Shown here: piece by piece, positions 1 through 12,668 of the stretch
Numbering within the stretch: the stretch's first letter is position 1
Layout of the letters: each line of letters opens with the position of its first letter
Assembly (NCBI GenBank): GCA_036389835.1
Contig: DASVWC010000004.1
Span: 1-64,000 of the forward strand
Direction: 5' to 3'
Length of the DNA stretch: 64,000 nt
DNA from: AC-37 sp036389835
GTDB lineage: Bacteria; Actinomycetota; Thermoleophilia; Solirubrobacterales; Thermoleophilaceae
Position numbers and translations under genes: made by a program
The notes under the pieces: generated by a model
Database searches by the model: none
Told to the model about the DNA's origin: nothing
The model's input: the letters and a program-made list of their open reading frames with translations, nothing else

Positions 1-3365
<3,365 letters not shown>

Positions 3366-3381
<16 letters not shown>

Positions 3382-4235
3382 GGCCCGCCATCGCGGTGAC
3401 CGAGCTCGCCCGGCCCAGCGCCGACCTCGAGCGGATCGAGGTCGCGCTGCTGCTCGAGGGCATCTACCAGCACTACGGGTTCGACTTCCGCGGCTACGCC
3501 TGGGCGTCGCTGCGCCGGCGGCTGTGGAGCCGGGCGCTGGCGGAGGGCGTCAAGTCGCTCTCGGCGCTCCAGGAGCGCGTCCTGCACGACCCGGCGGCGA
3601 TGGAGCGGCTGCTGCACGACCTGTCGATCAACGTCACGTCGATGTTCCGCGACCCGACGTTCTTCGCCGCGTTCCGCGAGAAGGTGGTCCCGCTGCTGCG
3701 CACGTATCCGTTCGTGCGCATCTGGAACGCCGGCTGCTCGACGGGGGAGGAGACGTACTCGCTGGCGATCATCCTGCGCGAGGAGGGGCTCTACGACCGC
3801 GCGCGGATCTACGCGACCGACATCAACGACCGCGTGCTCGAGCACGCGCGCTCGGCGTCGTACCCGCTCGACCGGATGCGCGACTACACGGAGAACTACA
3901 TCCGCTCCGGCGGCTCGGAGTCGTTCTCGGCCTACTACCAGGCGGACGGCGAGACCGCGCGCTTCGACCCGTCGCTGCTCGACCAGATCGTCTTCGCCCA
4001 GCACAACCTCGCATCCGACAGCGCCTTCAACCACTTCAACGTGATCGTGTGCCGAAACGTCATGATCTACTTCGGGAAGGCGCTGCAGGACCGCGTCCAC
4101 GACCTCTTCTACGACAGCCTGGAAACCTTCGGTGTCCTGGCGCTGGGCCACAAGGAGTCGATGCGCTTCACCGGCCACGAGAAACGCTACGAGGAGCTGG
4201 ATGCCCAGGAGAAGCTCTACAGGAAGGTGCGCTGA
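3366..4235 (+). CDS. cheR: CheR-type protein-glutamate O-methyltransferase
   Basis: S-adenosylmethionine-dependent methyltransferase, 289 residues. The N-terminal helical CheR domain carries the NVTSMFRDPTFF motif. The Rossmann-like domain has the SAM-binding loop NAGCSTGEETYSLA and the late VCRNVMIYF motif. The ATG at 3366 overlaps the kinase stop by 16 bases; an in-frame GTG at 3396 is an alternative. The stop abuts the GTG of cheB. No classical chemoreceptor or CheA/CheW is visible in the window, so the substrate may be the HAMP-containing kinase next door rather than a flagellar chemoreceptor. That substrate is an inference from context. Confidence 0.92.
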
Positions 4236-4814
4236 GTGGGCCGCGAGCTCGTCGCGATCGGCGCGTCCTGGGGCGGCCTGCGCGCGGTCGGCGACGTGCT
4301 CGCCGCGCTGCCCGAGAGCTTCGGCCCGGCCGTGGTGGTCGCCCAGCACCGCGCCGCCGACTCGCTCCCGGGCGGCCTCACCGGCGCCCTCGGCCGGCGC
4401 ACGGCGCTGCCGGTCTGCGAGGCGGGTGACAAGGACCCGGTCGAGGGTGGTCACGTGTACCTGGCCCCGGCGGACTACCACCTCTACGTCGAGGACGGCC
4501 ACTTCGAGCTGTCGATCGACGCGCCCGTGACCTACAGCCGCCCCTCGATCGACGTCCTGCTCGAGTCGGTCGCCGGCTCCTACGGGCCACGCGCGGTCGG
4601 GGTGCTGCTGACCGGCGCGAGCGCCGACGGCGCCGAGGGCCTGCTGGCGCTGAGGCGGGCCGGCGGGCTGACCGTGGTCCAGGACCCGGACGACGCCGAG
4701 CGCTCCGAGATGCCGGCCGCGGCCGTGGCGCTGGGCGCGGCGATGCGGGTCTGCCCGCTGGCCGAGGTGCCGGCCGTGCTGCTCGACGCGTGCGCGGCCC
4801 GGAGCGCGGCGTGA
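4236..4814 (+). CDS. cheB: Stand-alone CheB methylesterase domain without receiver
   Basis: Protein-glutamate methylesterase/deamidase catalytic domain, 192 residues. The triad is Ser11 (GASWGG), His38 (AQHR) and Asp131 (TGASADGAEG). Canonical CheB has an N-terminal receiver that controls the esterase; it is absent here and the protein begins directly at the catalytic core. GTG start immediately after the cheR stop. Its TGA overlaps the next GTG as GTGA. Control probably comes from neighbouring proteins, for example the receiver of the downstream PP2C protein. Confidence 0.88.
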   Translation: MGRELVAIGASWGGLRAVGDVLAALPESFGPAVVVAQHRAADSLPGGLTGALGRRTALPVCEAGDKDPVEGGHVYLAPADYHLYVEDGHFELSIDAPVTYSRPSIDVLLESVAGSYGPRAVGVLLTGASADGAEGLLALRRAGGLTVVQDPDDAERSEMPAAAVALGAAMRVCPLAEVPAVLLDACAARSAA

Positions 4815-7327
4815 GCGCGGACGGGCGCGCGAGCGTCCTGATCGTCGACGACAAGCGCGAGAACCTGATCGCGCTCGAGGCCGTGCTGCGGCCGCTCGAG
4901 CTCGACGTGGTCGCCGCCTCGTCGGGCGAGGAGGCGCTCAGGCTGCTGCTCGACCGCGACTACGCGGCGATCCTGCTCGACGTCCAGATGCCGGGCATGG
5001 ACGGGTTCGAGACCGCCGAGTTCATCAAGGGGCGCGAGCGCACCGCGGGCATCCCGATCATCTTCCTGACGGCGATCGACAAGGAGCGCCAGAAGGTCTT
5101 CCGCGGCTACGCGGTGGGCGCCGTCGACTACGTCTTCAAGCCCTACGACCCGGACGTGCTGCGGTCGAAGGTCGCGACGTTCGTCGAGCTCTACCGCAAG
5201 ACGGCCGCGCTGCGCACGAGCGAGGAGCGCTTCCGCGCGGCGTTCGCGAACGCCCCGATCGGGATCGGGCTGATGGACGTGGACGGCTCCTGGATCCAGG
5301 CCAACGGCGCGCTCTGCGAGCTGGTCGGCCAGCCGCAGCACGAGTTCCTCAGCCGGCCGCTCTGGGAGCTGAGCGAGCCCGAGGACCGCGACCGCGACCG
5401 CGACGAGCTGCGCGGCGTGCTCGCGGGCGGCGCCGGCGTCTTCCGCGCGGAGAAGCGCCTCCGCCACAGCGACGGCCGGACCGTGCACGTGCTCGTGAAC
5501 GCGTCGCTCGCGCACGGGCCCGACCACGACGTGCCCACCTGGATCGTGCAGCTCGTGGACATAACCGAGCGCAAGCGCGCCGAGCGGGAGCGGGAGGAGC
5601 GCGAGCGCGAGCGCGCGGCGCGCGCCGAGGCCGAGGCCGTGGCCGACACGATCCAGCGCCTCCAGCGGGTGAGCGACGTGGCGCTCGCGCACCTCGAGAT
5701 GGACGACCTGCTGCACGCCCTCGTCGAGCTGCTGCTCGAGATCGTTGCGGTCGACGCCGCGGCGATCGTGCTGATCGAGCCGGACGGTCGGCGGCTGCGC
5801 GTGGGCGCGACCGCCGGGCTGGCGGACGCGCTCGACCGCGAGCTGCTGATCCCGGTGGGCGACGGGCTGGTCGGGCGCGCAGCCGAGGCCGGGGCGCACG
5901 AGTCCGGGCCGCCGAACGCCGACGACGGGGCGCTCGACGCCGTCCTGGCCGCGGCCGGGATGCGCGACGCGCTGGCCGTCCCGATGCTGCTCGAGGGGCA
6001 GGTGAGCGGCGTGATCGCCGTCGCCCGCGGGCTGCGGCCGGCGGACGACGCGCGCTTCACGGAGGGGGACCGGAGCCTGCTCGGGCTGATCGCCGACCGC
6101 GCGGCGCTCGCGATCGAGCACGCGCGCCTCTACAAGCGCGAGCTGGGGATCGTCGAGGTGCTCCAGCGCAGCCTGCTGCCGGAGCGGCTGCCGCGGATGC
6201 CCGGAGTGGACCTCGCCGCGCGCTACATGCCGGGCGGCCTCGGGTCCGACGTCGGCGGCGACTGGTACGACGCGATCCCGCTCGACGGCGGGCGGATCGG
6301 CATGGCGCTCGGCGACGTGGTCGGCCACGGGATCGGCGCGGCGTCGCTGATGGGACAGCTTCGCAACGCGCTGCGCGCGTACGCGCTCGAGGGCCACTCG
6401 CCCGCCGAGGTCCTGGCGCGGCTCGACCGCCTCGTCCAGCGGCTCGAGCAGGGCCGGATGGCCACGCTGCTGTTCATGGTCTTCGAGCCCGACCTCGGCA
6501 CGGTGCGCTTCTCGAATGCGGGGCACCTGCCGCCGCTGGTCGTGGGGCCCGACGGGACGGCTCGCTTCCTCGAGGGCGGGCGCACCCCGCCGCTCGGCGT
6601 CGCGCCCGACGCGCAGCACGCGGACGCGACCGCCGAGATCGAGGCCGGCTCGACGCTGGTCCTCTACAGCGACGGGCTCGTCGAGGAGCGCGGCCAGGGG
6701 CTCGACCGCGGGCTCGAGCGGCTCAAGTCGGCCACCGCGCGCGGGGCCGCCGACCCCGAGGCGCTGTGCGACCAGATCCTCGAGACGCTGTTCGTGGACC
6801 GCACGCCGAGGGACGACGTCGCGGTGCTCGTGCTGCGGACCGTCGCGCTGCACGAGACCAGGCTCGTCCTCGAGCTGACCGCGGACCCCGACACCCTCAA
6901 GATGATGCGCAGGACCGTGGCGCGCTGGCTCGAGCGCGCCGGCGTGGGCGCGGAGGAGAGCCACGAGGTGCAGGTCGCCTGCCACGAGGTGAGCGCCAAC
7001 TCGATCGAGCACGGCTACCGCTTCGGCGACGAGATCGTGCGGGTGGAGGCCGAGCTGGAGGAGGACGTGCTCTCGATGACGGTGAGCGACACCGGGAGCT
7101 GGCGCGAGCCGCGCGAGACCGACCGCGGGCGCGGGCTGCTCCTGGCGCGGGCGCTGATGGAGACCGTCGAGGTCGACGGCGGCAAGGACGGCACGACGAT
7201 CCGGATGAGCCGGCGGGTGGCGATCGCGTCGGCGAACGGCGCGGGGCCGGCCAAGGCGGCGAAGCCCGCGGCTAAGAAGAAGCGCGCCGCGCGCAAGGGA
7301 GCGCGCGGAGCGAGCCGCTCCGGGTAG
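4811..7327 (+). CDS. Receiver-PAS-GAF-PP2C (SpoIIE/RsbU) phosphatase with C-terminal anti-sigma-type HATPase
   Basis: Cytoplasmic partner-switching regulator, 838 residues. Receiver with intact Asp57 (LLDVQMPG), PAS (about 135-250), coiled linker, GAF (about 285-430), SpoIIE-type PP2C (about 444-680) with metal-binding motifs VGGDWYD, GDVVGHG, YSDGLVE and RDDVAVL, then an RsbW-like HATPase_c (about 681-802; ACHEVSANSIEHGY, VSDTGSW). It ends in a Lys/Ala/Arg tail. Known relatives dephosphorylate anti-anti-sigma factors, and the attached HATPase can be kinase or anti-sigma. The GTG at 4811 overlaps the cheB stop by four bases; a GTG at 4790 is an alternative. The end overlaps the convergent glycosidase gene by 56 bases. 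Confidence 0.92.
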   Translation: MSADGRASVLIVDDKRENLIALEAVLRPLELDVVAASSGEEALRLLLDRDYAAILLDVQMPGMDGFETAEFIKGRERTAGIPIIFLTAIDKERQKVFRGYAVGAVDYVFKPYDPDVLRSKVATFVELYRKTAALRTSEERFRAAFANAPIGIGLMDVDGSWIQANGALCELVGQPQHEFLSRPLWELSEPEDRDRDRDELRGVLAGGAGVFRAEKRLRHSDGRTVHVLVNASLAHGPDHDVPTWIVQLVDITERKRAEREREERERERAARAEAEAVADTIQRLQRVSDVALAHLEMDDLLHALVELLLEIVAVDAAAIVLIEPDGRRLRVGATAGLADALDRELLIPVGDGLVGRAAEAGAHESGPPNADDGALDAVLAAAGMRDALAVPMLLEGQVSGVIAVARGLRPADDARFTEGDRSLLGLIADRAALAIEHARLYKRELGIVEVLQRSLLPERLPRMPGVDLAARYMPGGLGSDVGGDWYDAIPLDGGRIGMALGDVVGHGIGAASLMGQLRNALRAYALEGHSPAEVLARLDRLVQRLEQGRMATLLFMVFEPDLGTVRFSNAGHLPPLVVGPDGTARFLEGGRTPPLGVAPDAQHADATAEIEAGSTLVLYSDGLVEERGQGLDRGLERLKSATARGAADPEALCDQILETLFVDRTPRDDVAVLVLRTVALHETRLVLELTADPDTLKMMRRTVARWLERAGVGAEESHEVQVACHEVSANSIEHGYRFGDEIVRVEAELEEDVLSMTVSDTGSWREPRETDRGRGLLLARALMETVEVDGGKDGTTIRMSRRVAIASANGAGPAKAAKPAAKKKRAARKGARGASRSG

Positions 7328-9827
7328 CGAACTTCGCGGTCAGGACCCGCTGGCGGGGGCGCCAGGACCAGGCGCCGCGCGGCAGCGGGCTCGGCCCCAG
7401 CGTTACGCGGCAGGGCCGGAACGGGCGCGCGAGCGCGGCCAGCGAGGCGCGCACGGTGTAGGAGCGCGGGCGGGCGCCGTCGATGCCGAGGCGCCAGCCG
7501 CCGCCGCGCAGCTCGGCCGAGCCGAGCCGCTCGCCCTCCAGCATGCCCCCGCGCCAGCGCCCGCGCGGGAAGGCGAGCAGCGTGAGGCGGTCCTCGCGGT
7601 CGGCGAGCCGCACCACGCGGCCGGCGCGGTACGGAGCGAGCGTGTCCACGTCGGGGCTGAGCATCGGGAGCACGCTGCCCGCGCGCGCCAGCAGCGGCAG
7701 CTCCTCGGGCGGGGCCGGGAGGGTGTGCTCCCGGCCGCCCTCGAGCAGGCGCGCGGCCCGGGGCTGGAACGAGCCGTCGCCCTGCTTGAAGCTCACACTG
7801 CGCCACCAGTCGATCCAGCCCCCGCGCGGCGCGTACAGCCGGCGCTCCCTCGCGCCGGGTTCGACGACCGGCGCCGCGAGCAGGTCCGGGCCGAACAGGA
7901 GCTGGTCGTCGGCGGCGACGGCGCGCGGGTCGCCGGGCGCCTCCAGCGCGAGGTGGCGCATCAGCGGCAGCCCGCTCGCGCGGTAGGTCGCGTCCGCGGC
8001 GAGGATGTAGGGGTAGAGCTGGGTGTGGAGCTTGGTGTAGCGCCGCCAGACCGGCAGGATCCCCGGGTCGAACACCTGCGGCCGCCGGTAGGAGGGCACG
8101 GCTAGGCCGGAGTACTTGGTGCGCATGACCGCCGAGACGGCGCCGAGCTCGATCCAGCGCACCAGCAGCTCGGGGGTGAGGTTTTCGCCCGGCCCGTAGG
8201 TGTTGTAGCCGCCGATGTCGGTTCCGAAGCGGCTCACGCCGGACATCCCGATGCCGAGCGCCTGCTTCAGGCCCGACGCCAGGCCGTCGTAGTCCCAGAC
8301 CGTGGTCGGGTCGCCGCCCCAGACGTCGCTCGCGCAGCGGGCCGCGCCGGTCCAGCCCGAGCGCTGGTGGCGCACCACCGGGCGCCCGATCCGCTCGACC
8401 GCCCGCTGCACGGCGCAGTGGTAGTCGGTCGGGTAGCGGTTGTGGAGCGCGCTGCCGGTGGTGCCGTCGGACGCGACGCCCTGCGGCGGCGCGCCCTCGC
8501 CGAAGTCCTGCATCCAGCCGTCGTGGCCGCCGTCGGTGGCCTGGCGCAGCAGGCTCTCGTAGTAGGCGCCGGTGGCCGGGTTCGTGAAGTCGAACTGGGA
8601 GAGCGGCTCGGTGGTGAAGCCCGCCGGGCCGCTGCCGCCCACGAACGCCGGGTACACGTGCGGCTGGCCGGAGGCCTCGCGGATCAGGAGGCCCTGCGCC
8701 GCGGCGCCGGACCAGACCGGCTGGTACGAGGTGCACAGCGAGGGGTTGAAGTAGACGAGGTGAGCGAGTCCGGCGGCGTGGAACTGCCGCGTGCGCGCGG
8801 CGTTGTACCCGGGGTCGTCGCGGTGGGCGCCGCAGGGGAGGAAGTGCATCTGGGTCTCGGCGGCGGACACGGGCGCGTCGGCCTCGCGCTGGGCGCGGAT
8901 CATCTCGGCCTCCTGAGCGAGCTCGACGCGGTTCGGCTGGCCGGTCTGGAACCACGGGCCGAACGCCCACGCGGTCGATGGCGGCGGCTGGCGGCCGGTC
9001 GCGGCGGTGAAGCGGCGGAGGGCGTCCGCCGGCGTGGGGCCCGCGAAGACCCGCAGCGCCAGCGCGGGGGCGTCGACCTCGAGGTCCCACGCGCGCTCGT
9101 CCGCGCTCGCCAGGCGGAAGCGGCTGGTCTCGTCGCGGTCGACGAGCACGCCGTAGCCGCGGCTCGAGAGCATCCACGGCACCGGGTAGTAGGTCGAGTC
9201 GTCGCGCTCGCCGTGCGACCAGGGCGGCACCACCGCGCGCGGGTACTGGCGGTCCTCGGGCCGGGTCGGGCCGTCGCTCACGTAGTTCTCGACCTCGAGC
9301 CCGCGATGGTCGACGGCGTCCGAGCGCGAGCCGAAGCCGAAGAAGCGCTCGCCCGCGGGCGCGTCGAAGCCGATGCCGAAGGCCTGCGCGGCCGCGCCGC
9401 CGCCCGCCTCGCCCGCAGCGGCCGCGCCGCCGCCCGCCTCGCCCGCACCGGCCGCCCCGCCGCCGCCGCCCGCCGGCTCCGCCTCGATCGCGATCGCTCC
9501 CTCGCCGGCCGGCCGGATCCGCACGTGCAGCTCGCCGCCGCCGTCGGTCTGCACGAGAGCGGCGATCGCGTCGCCCTCCCTGCGCAGCTCGATCGCCCGG
9601 CTCGCGCGCGACCAGCCGGCCGCCGTGCGGTAGCCGAGCCGCGTGCCGGCGTGCTCGGCGAGCCGGACTCCACCGGGGCCGCGCAGCTCGATGTGCCACG
9701 GATCGTCGCTGACGGTCGCCGTGAGCGGGCCGCTGCTCGTCTCCACGCTCGCCGCGCCCGCCGGAGCCGCGCCGACGGCTGCAAGCAGGGCGAGGACGGC
9801 GGGGGCGATGCGCAGCGCGCGCGGCAC
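7272..9827 (-). CDS. Secreted glycoside hydrolase family 31 (alpha-glucosidase/alpha-xylosidase-like)
   Basis: Exported retaining glycosidase, 851 residues. An N-terminal signal peptide is followed by a galactose-mutarotase-like region with FFGFGSRSD, then the GH31 barrel with FGPWFQTGQ, a nucleophile Asp441 in WMQDFGE, the RSGWTG loop followed by WGGD, and FGTDIGGY. Substrate cannot be read from sequence. GTG start; a TAGGCT hexamer lies six bases upstream, suggesting a leaderless message. A Gly/Ala-rich insert of about 30 residues before the barrel is built from a 30-bp tandem repeat. The 3' end runs 56 bases into the convergent PP2C gene. Confidence 0.88.
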   Translation of the reverse strand: MPRALRIAPAVLALLAAVGAAPAGAASVETSSGPLTATVSDDPWHIELRGPGGVRLAEHAGTRLGYRTAAGWSRASRAIELRREGDAIAALVQTDGGGELHVRIRPAGEGAIAIEAEPAGGGGGAAGAGEAGGGAAAAGEAGGGAAAQAFGIGFDAPAGERFFGFGSRSDAVDHRGLEVENYVSDGPTRPEDRQYPRAVVPPWSHGERDDSTYYPVPWMLSSRGYGVLVDRDETSRFRLASADERAWDLEVDAPALALRVFAGPTPADALRRFTAATGRQPPPSTAWAFGPWFQTGQPNRVELAQEAEMIRAQREADAPVSAAETQMHFLPCGAHRDDPGYNAARTRQFHAAGLAHLVYFNPSLCTSYQPVWSGAAAQGLLIREASGQPHVYPAFVGGSGPAGFTTEPLSQFDFTNPATGAYYESLLRQATDGGHDGWMQDFGEGAPPQGVASDGTTGSALHNRYPTDYHCAVQRAVERIGRPVVRHQRSGWTGAARCASDVWGGDPTTVWDYDGLASGLKQALGIGMSGVSRFGTDIGGYNTYGPGENLTPELLVRWIELGAVSAVMRTKYSGLAVPSYRRPQVFDPGILPVWRRYTKLHTQLYPYILAADATYRASGLPLMRHLALEAPGDPRAVAADDQLLFGPDLLAAPVVEPGARERRLYAPRGGWIDWWRSVSFKQGDGSFQPRAARLLEGGREHTLPAPPEELPLLARAGSVLPMLSPDVDTLAPYRAGRVVRLADREDRLTLLAFPRGRWRGGMLEGERLGSAELRGGGWRLGIDGARPRSYTVRASLAALARPFRPCRVTLGPSPLPRGAWSWRPRQRVLTAKFATRSGSLRALPCARRASS
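9391..9480 (-). repeat. 30-bp in-frame tandem repeat in the GH31 gene
   Basis: Copies at 9391-9420 and 9421-9450 differ by one base near the end; 9451-9480 is a degenerate third copy. Each encodes about ten residues of a Gly/Ala/Glu linker. The length keeps the frame, so copy number could vary without breaking the enzyme. Confidence 0.85.
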
Positions 9828-9833
9828 GCGCGG

Positions 9834-9839
9834 AGCCTA
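9834..9839 (-). promoter_or_regulatory. -10-like TAGGCT for GH31
   Basis: On the minus strand TAGGCT is followed by six bases and the GTG at 9827; no Shine-Dalgarno is seen. The nested hairpin at 9871-9919 lies just upstream. Confidence 0.45.
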
Positions 9840-9870
9840 GGCCGCGATGGCCTCCGCCGCTCCCCCTGGC

Positions 9871-9919
9871 GAGGTGGGCTCTCTAAGGGTCGATATGCGA
9901 CCCAAATAGAGCCCACCTC
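9871..9919. repeat. Nested intergenic hairpin element A
   Basis: Perfect 12-bp outer arms (9871-9882 GAGGTGGGCTCT and 9908-9919), CTAA/AAAT internal spacers, perfect 6-bp inner arms (9887-9892 GGGTCG and 9898-9903) and the five-base loop ATATG. It lies in the 182-base gap between the MFS stop and the GH31 start; no other feature is seen in that gap. It could be a terminator without a U-tract, an operator for GH31, or a mobile REP-like sequence. A second element with the same plan is at 59357-59397. Confidence 0.75.
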
Positions 9920-10009
9920 TCGAAGAAGCCCGCGAAACGCCGCGAGAACCCGCCGCGAGGCGCGGCGGAACCGGGCCCCGATCCCCACCCGCTGCCGCTC
10001 CGGACCGCG

Positions 10010-11155
10010 TCAGGGCCCCGCCGCCGCAGGCGCCGGGCGCACGCGGAGGGCCGCGCCCAGGGCCAGGGCCGTCGCCGCGGTCACCGCCGCGTAGGCCGCC
10101 CAGTCGCCGGCCGCGTCGGCCAGCGCGCCGCCGCCGGCCGCTCCGGCGGTCTGGGCCGCCGACCAGGTCAGGTTCACGAGGGCGAACGCGAGCGCCTGCT
10201 CGAGGCCGGCCGCCTCGGCGCCGCTCGAGAGGATCGTCATGCCCGGCACCCAGAGCATCCCGACGAGCGGCCCGGCGACCATCGCGAGCGCGACCAGCGG
10301 GACGATCGCGTCGACCGAGGCGAGCGCGACCGCCAGCACCACGGCGCATGCGAGCGCCACCCGCACGAGCGGCAGGGCGCCGCGCCGGTCGGAGTAGCGC
10401 CCGGCGGCCGGGCTGGCCAGCGCCTGGAGGCCGGCCGTCACCAGGAAGGTGCCGGCCACGAGGACGCTGCCGGCACCCAGCTCGCCGAGCCGCAGCGGCA
10501 CGAGCACCTCCACGACCCCGAAGAACAGGCCGACCAGCACGATCAGCGCCACCCCGGCGAGCAGCGGCCGGTGGCGCAGCGCCGGGAGGAGGCCCGACCG
10601 GTCCTGCGCGGCGCGAGCCGGGGCGGGCATCGCCAGCGTCCACGCCAGCAGCCCGGCGCCCGCGGCCCCGACCGCGCCGAACGCCCACTCAGGGGTCGCC
10701 TCGTTCGCCGCCGCGCCGAGCACCGGTCCGAGCAGCGCGCCGCCGATCGCGGCCCCGAACGCGGTGCCGATCAGCTCGCCGCGCCGCTCCGGCGGCCCGG
10801 CGGCGACGAGCCACCCGAGCCCGCCCGCCCACGAAGCCGCGCCGCCCACGCCCTGCACGAAGCGCGCGGCGTCGAGGAGGACGGCGTCCTCGGCCAGCCC
10901 GAACACCACGCTCGACACCGAGAGCAGGGCCAGCCCCAGCACCACGGTGGGCCGCACCCCGACGCGGATCGCGAGCCAGCCGCTCGGCAGCGAGGCCAGC
11001 AGCGTGCCCGCCGGGTAGGCGGCCGTGAGGACCCCGGCCGCCGACTTCGACAGCCCGAGCTCGTCGGAGTAGCGCGGCAGCAGCGGCGTGATCGCCGCGT
11101 AGAACATCGTGTCCACGAGGACGATCGCGCTGACGAGGAGGAGGAGGCGGCGCAT
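10010..11155 (-). CDS. MFS transporter, drug-exporter-like
   Basis: Integral membrane protein of 381 residues with about 12 hydrophobic segments. The N-terminal half begins LLLLVSAIVLVDTMFYAAITPLLP style (positions 3-26) and has the motif-A-like loop SGWLAIRVGVRP between TM2 and TM3, and YSDRRGALP in the second half, as in proton-linked major facilitator exporters. Substrate unknown. The ATG at 11155 is preferred to a TTG at 11188, which would push the start into the promoter of the divergent amidase. The 40-base divergent gap with the amidase must hold both promoters. Confidence 0.85.
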   Translation of the reverse strand: MRRLLLLVSAIVLVDTMFYAAITPLLPRYSDELGLSKSAAGVLTAAYPAGTLLASLPSGWLAIRVGVRPTVVLGLALLSVSSVVFGLAEDAVLLDAARFVQGVGGAASWAGGLGWLVAAGPPERRGELIGTAFGAAIGGALLGPVLGAAANEATPEWAFGAVGAAGAGLLAWTLAMPAPARAAQDRSGLLPALRHRPLLAGVALIVLVGLFFGVVEVLVPLRLGELGAGSVLVAGTFLVTAGLQALASPAAGRYSDRRGALPLVRVALACAVVLAVALASVDAIVPLVALAMVAGPLVGMLWVPGMTILSSGAEAAGLEQALAFALVNLTWSAAQTAGAAGGGALADAAGDWAAYAAVTAATALALGAALRVRPAPAAAGP

Positions 11156-11183
11156 GGCGGGGCGCCGAGTCTCGCCGACCCGC

Positions 11184-11189
11184 CACAAT
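11184..11189 (+). promoter_or_regulatory. -10-like CACAAT for the amidase
   Basis: CACAAT is followed by six bases and the ATG at 11196, implying a leaderless amidase transcript from the short divergent region shared with the MFS gene. Confidence 0.45.
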
Positions 11190-11195
11190 CACTTC

Positions 11196-12668
11196 ATGGC
11201 AGCGGTTGCCGCCCCCACGACCACCCGTCCGCACACCCGGGCCTCGGCCCTGGAGCTGGCCGCGGCGATCCGGGCCGGGGAGGCGAGCGCGCGCGAGGTC
11301 GTGGAGGCCCACGTCGAGCTGCTCGAGCGCGTGAACCCGCGCATCAACGCGGTGGTGGGAGAGCGCTTCGACGCCGCCCGCGCGGAGGCCGATGCCGCCG
11401 ACGAGCGCATCGCCGCCGCGGCGCTCGGCGACGAGCTGCCGCCGCTGCTCGGCGTGCCCTGCACGATCAAGGAGTCGTTCAGCCTGCCGGGCTTCTCCCA
11501 GTGCTCGGGAGTGGCCGCCCGCCGCGACCACGTCTGCGAACGCGCGGCACCCGCCGTGCAGCGTCTGCTCGACGCCGGGGCGATCCCGCTCGGAGTCACC
11601 AACACCTCCGAGCTGACGCTCTGGGTCGAGACCGACAACCGCGTATACGGCCGGACCTCGAACCCCTACGACCAGAGCCGGACCGCCGGCGGCTCGTCCG
11701 GCGGGGAGGGCGCCGCGATCGGCGCGGGCGCCTCGCCGTTCGGGCTCGGCACCGACCTGGGCGGTTCGATCCGCCTCCCGGCGTTCTTCAACGGGGTCTT
11801 CGGCCACAAGCCGTCGCGCGGCCTCGTGCCGCTCACCGGCCACTACCCGATCCCGGGCGAGGACAGCGGCCGGTTGTCCTACGCCGGCCCGCTCGCGCGC
11901 CGGGCCGAGGACCTGATGCCGCTGCTGAGGCTGCTCGCGGGCCCCGACGGCGAGGACCCGCAGGTGCCGCGTGAGGTCGAGCTGGGCGACCCCGCCGAGG
12001 TGTCGCTGGACGGCCTGCGCGTGGTCGTGAGCAAGTCGGGGACGCTCGGGCCGACCGGGCCCGAGCTGGCGAACGCCCGCCAGCGCGCCGCCGGGGCGCT
12101 GGCGGCGGCCGGCGCGACCGTCGAGCACGTCTCCATGAAGAGCATGCGGCGCGCCCTCGAGATGTACCTGGCCACGCTCAGCAGCGAGGCCGGCACGCTC
12201 CGTCAGCTGCTCGAGGAGGCCGGCGCCGAGGTGCCGACGCTGCGCGGCGCGCTGCGCCGCGCGAGCCCGCACACCGTGCCCACCCGGATCACGCTGATGG
12301 TCGAGGCGCGCGCGTCGCTGATCATGCCCGAGCGCCGCGTGCGCAAGCTGCTCGCCGCGCGCGACGCGTTCACCCGCGAGCTGGAGGACACGATCGGCGA
12401 CGGCGTGCTGCTCCACCCCCCGGCGCCGCGGGTCGCGCCCAAGCACGGCGGCACCGTCGGGCGGGTGTGGTGGATCCACCCCGTGCTCGTCTTCAACCTC
12501 ACCGGCCTGCCGGTGACGCAGGTGCCGCTCGGGCTTGACGGCGCCGGCCTGCCGCTCGGCGTCCAGGTCGCCGCCCGCCTCGGCGCCGACCACCGCACCA
12601 TCGCGGTCGCGCAGGAGCTCGAGCGCGTCTTCGGCGGCTGGACCCCGCCGCCGCTCAGCGCGAGCTGA
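11196..12668 (+). CDS. Amidase signature family hydrolase
   Basis: Cytoplasmic amidase, 490 residues. The Ser-cisSer-Lys triad is visible: Lys in PCTIKESF, the cis-Ser in AGGSSGGEGA and the nucleophile Ser in GTDLGGSIRLP. The late TGLPVTQVPLG region is typical of fatty-acid-amide/acylamide hydrolases rather than of GatA; no GatB or GatC lies nearby. The start at 11196 is preferred to 11109, which would overlap the divergent MFS gene. The end overlaps the convergent SRPBCC gene by 14 bases. Confidence 0.88.
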   Translation: MAAVAAPTTTRPHTRASALELAAAIRAGEASAREVVEAHVELLERVNPRINAVVGERFDAARAEADAADERIAAAALGDELPPLLGVPCTIKESFSLPGFSQCSGVAARRDHVCERAAPAVQRLLDAGAIPLGVTNTSELTLWVETDNRVYGRTSNPYDQSRTAGGSSGGEGAAIGAGASPFGLGTDLGGSIRLPAFFNGVFGHKPSRGLVPLTGHYPIPGEDSGRLSYAGPLARRAEDLMPLLRLLAGPDGEDPQVPREVELGDPAEVSLDGLRVVVSKSGTLGPTGPELANARQRAAGALAAAGATVEHVSMKSMRRALEMYLATLSSEAGTLRQLLEEAGAEVPTLRGALRRASPHTVPTRITLMVEARASLIMPERRVRKLLAARDAFTRELEDTIGDGVLLHPPAPRVAPKHGGTVGRVWWIHPVLVFNLTGLPVTQVPLGLDGAGLPLGVQVAARLGADHRTIAVAQELERVFGGWTPPPLSAS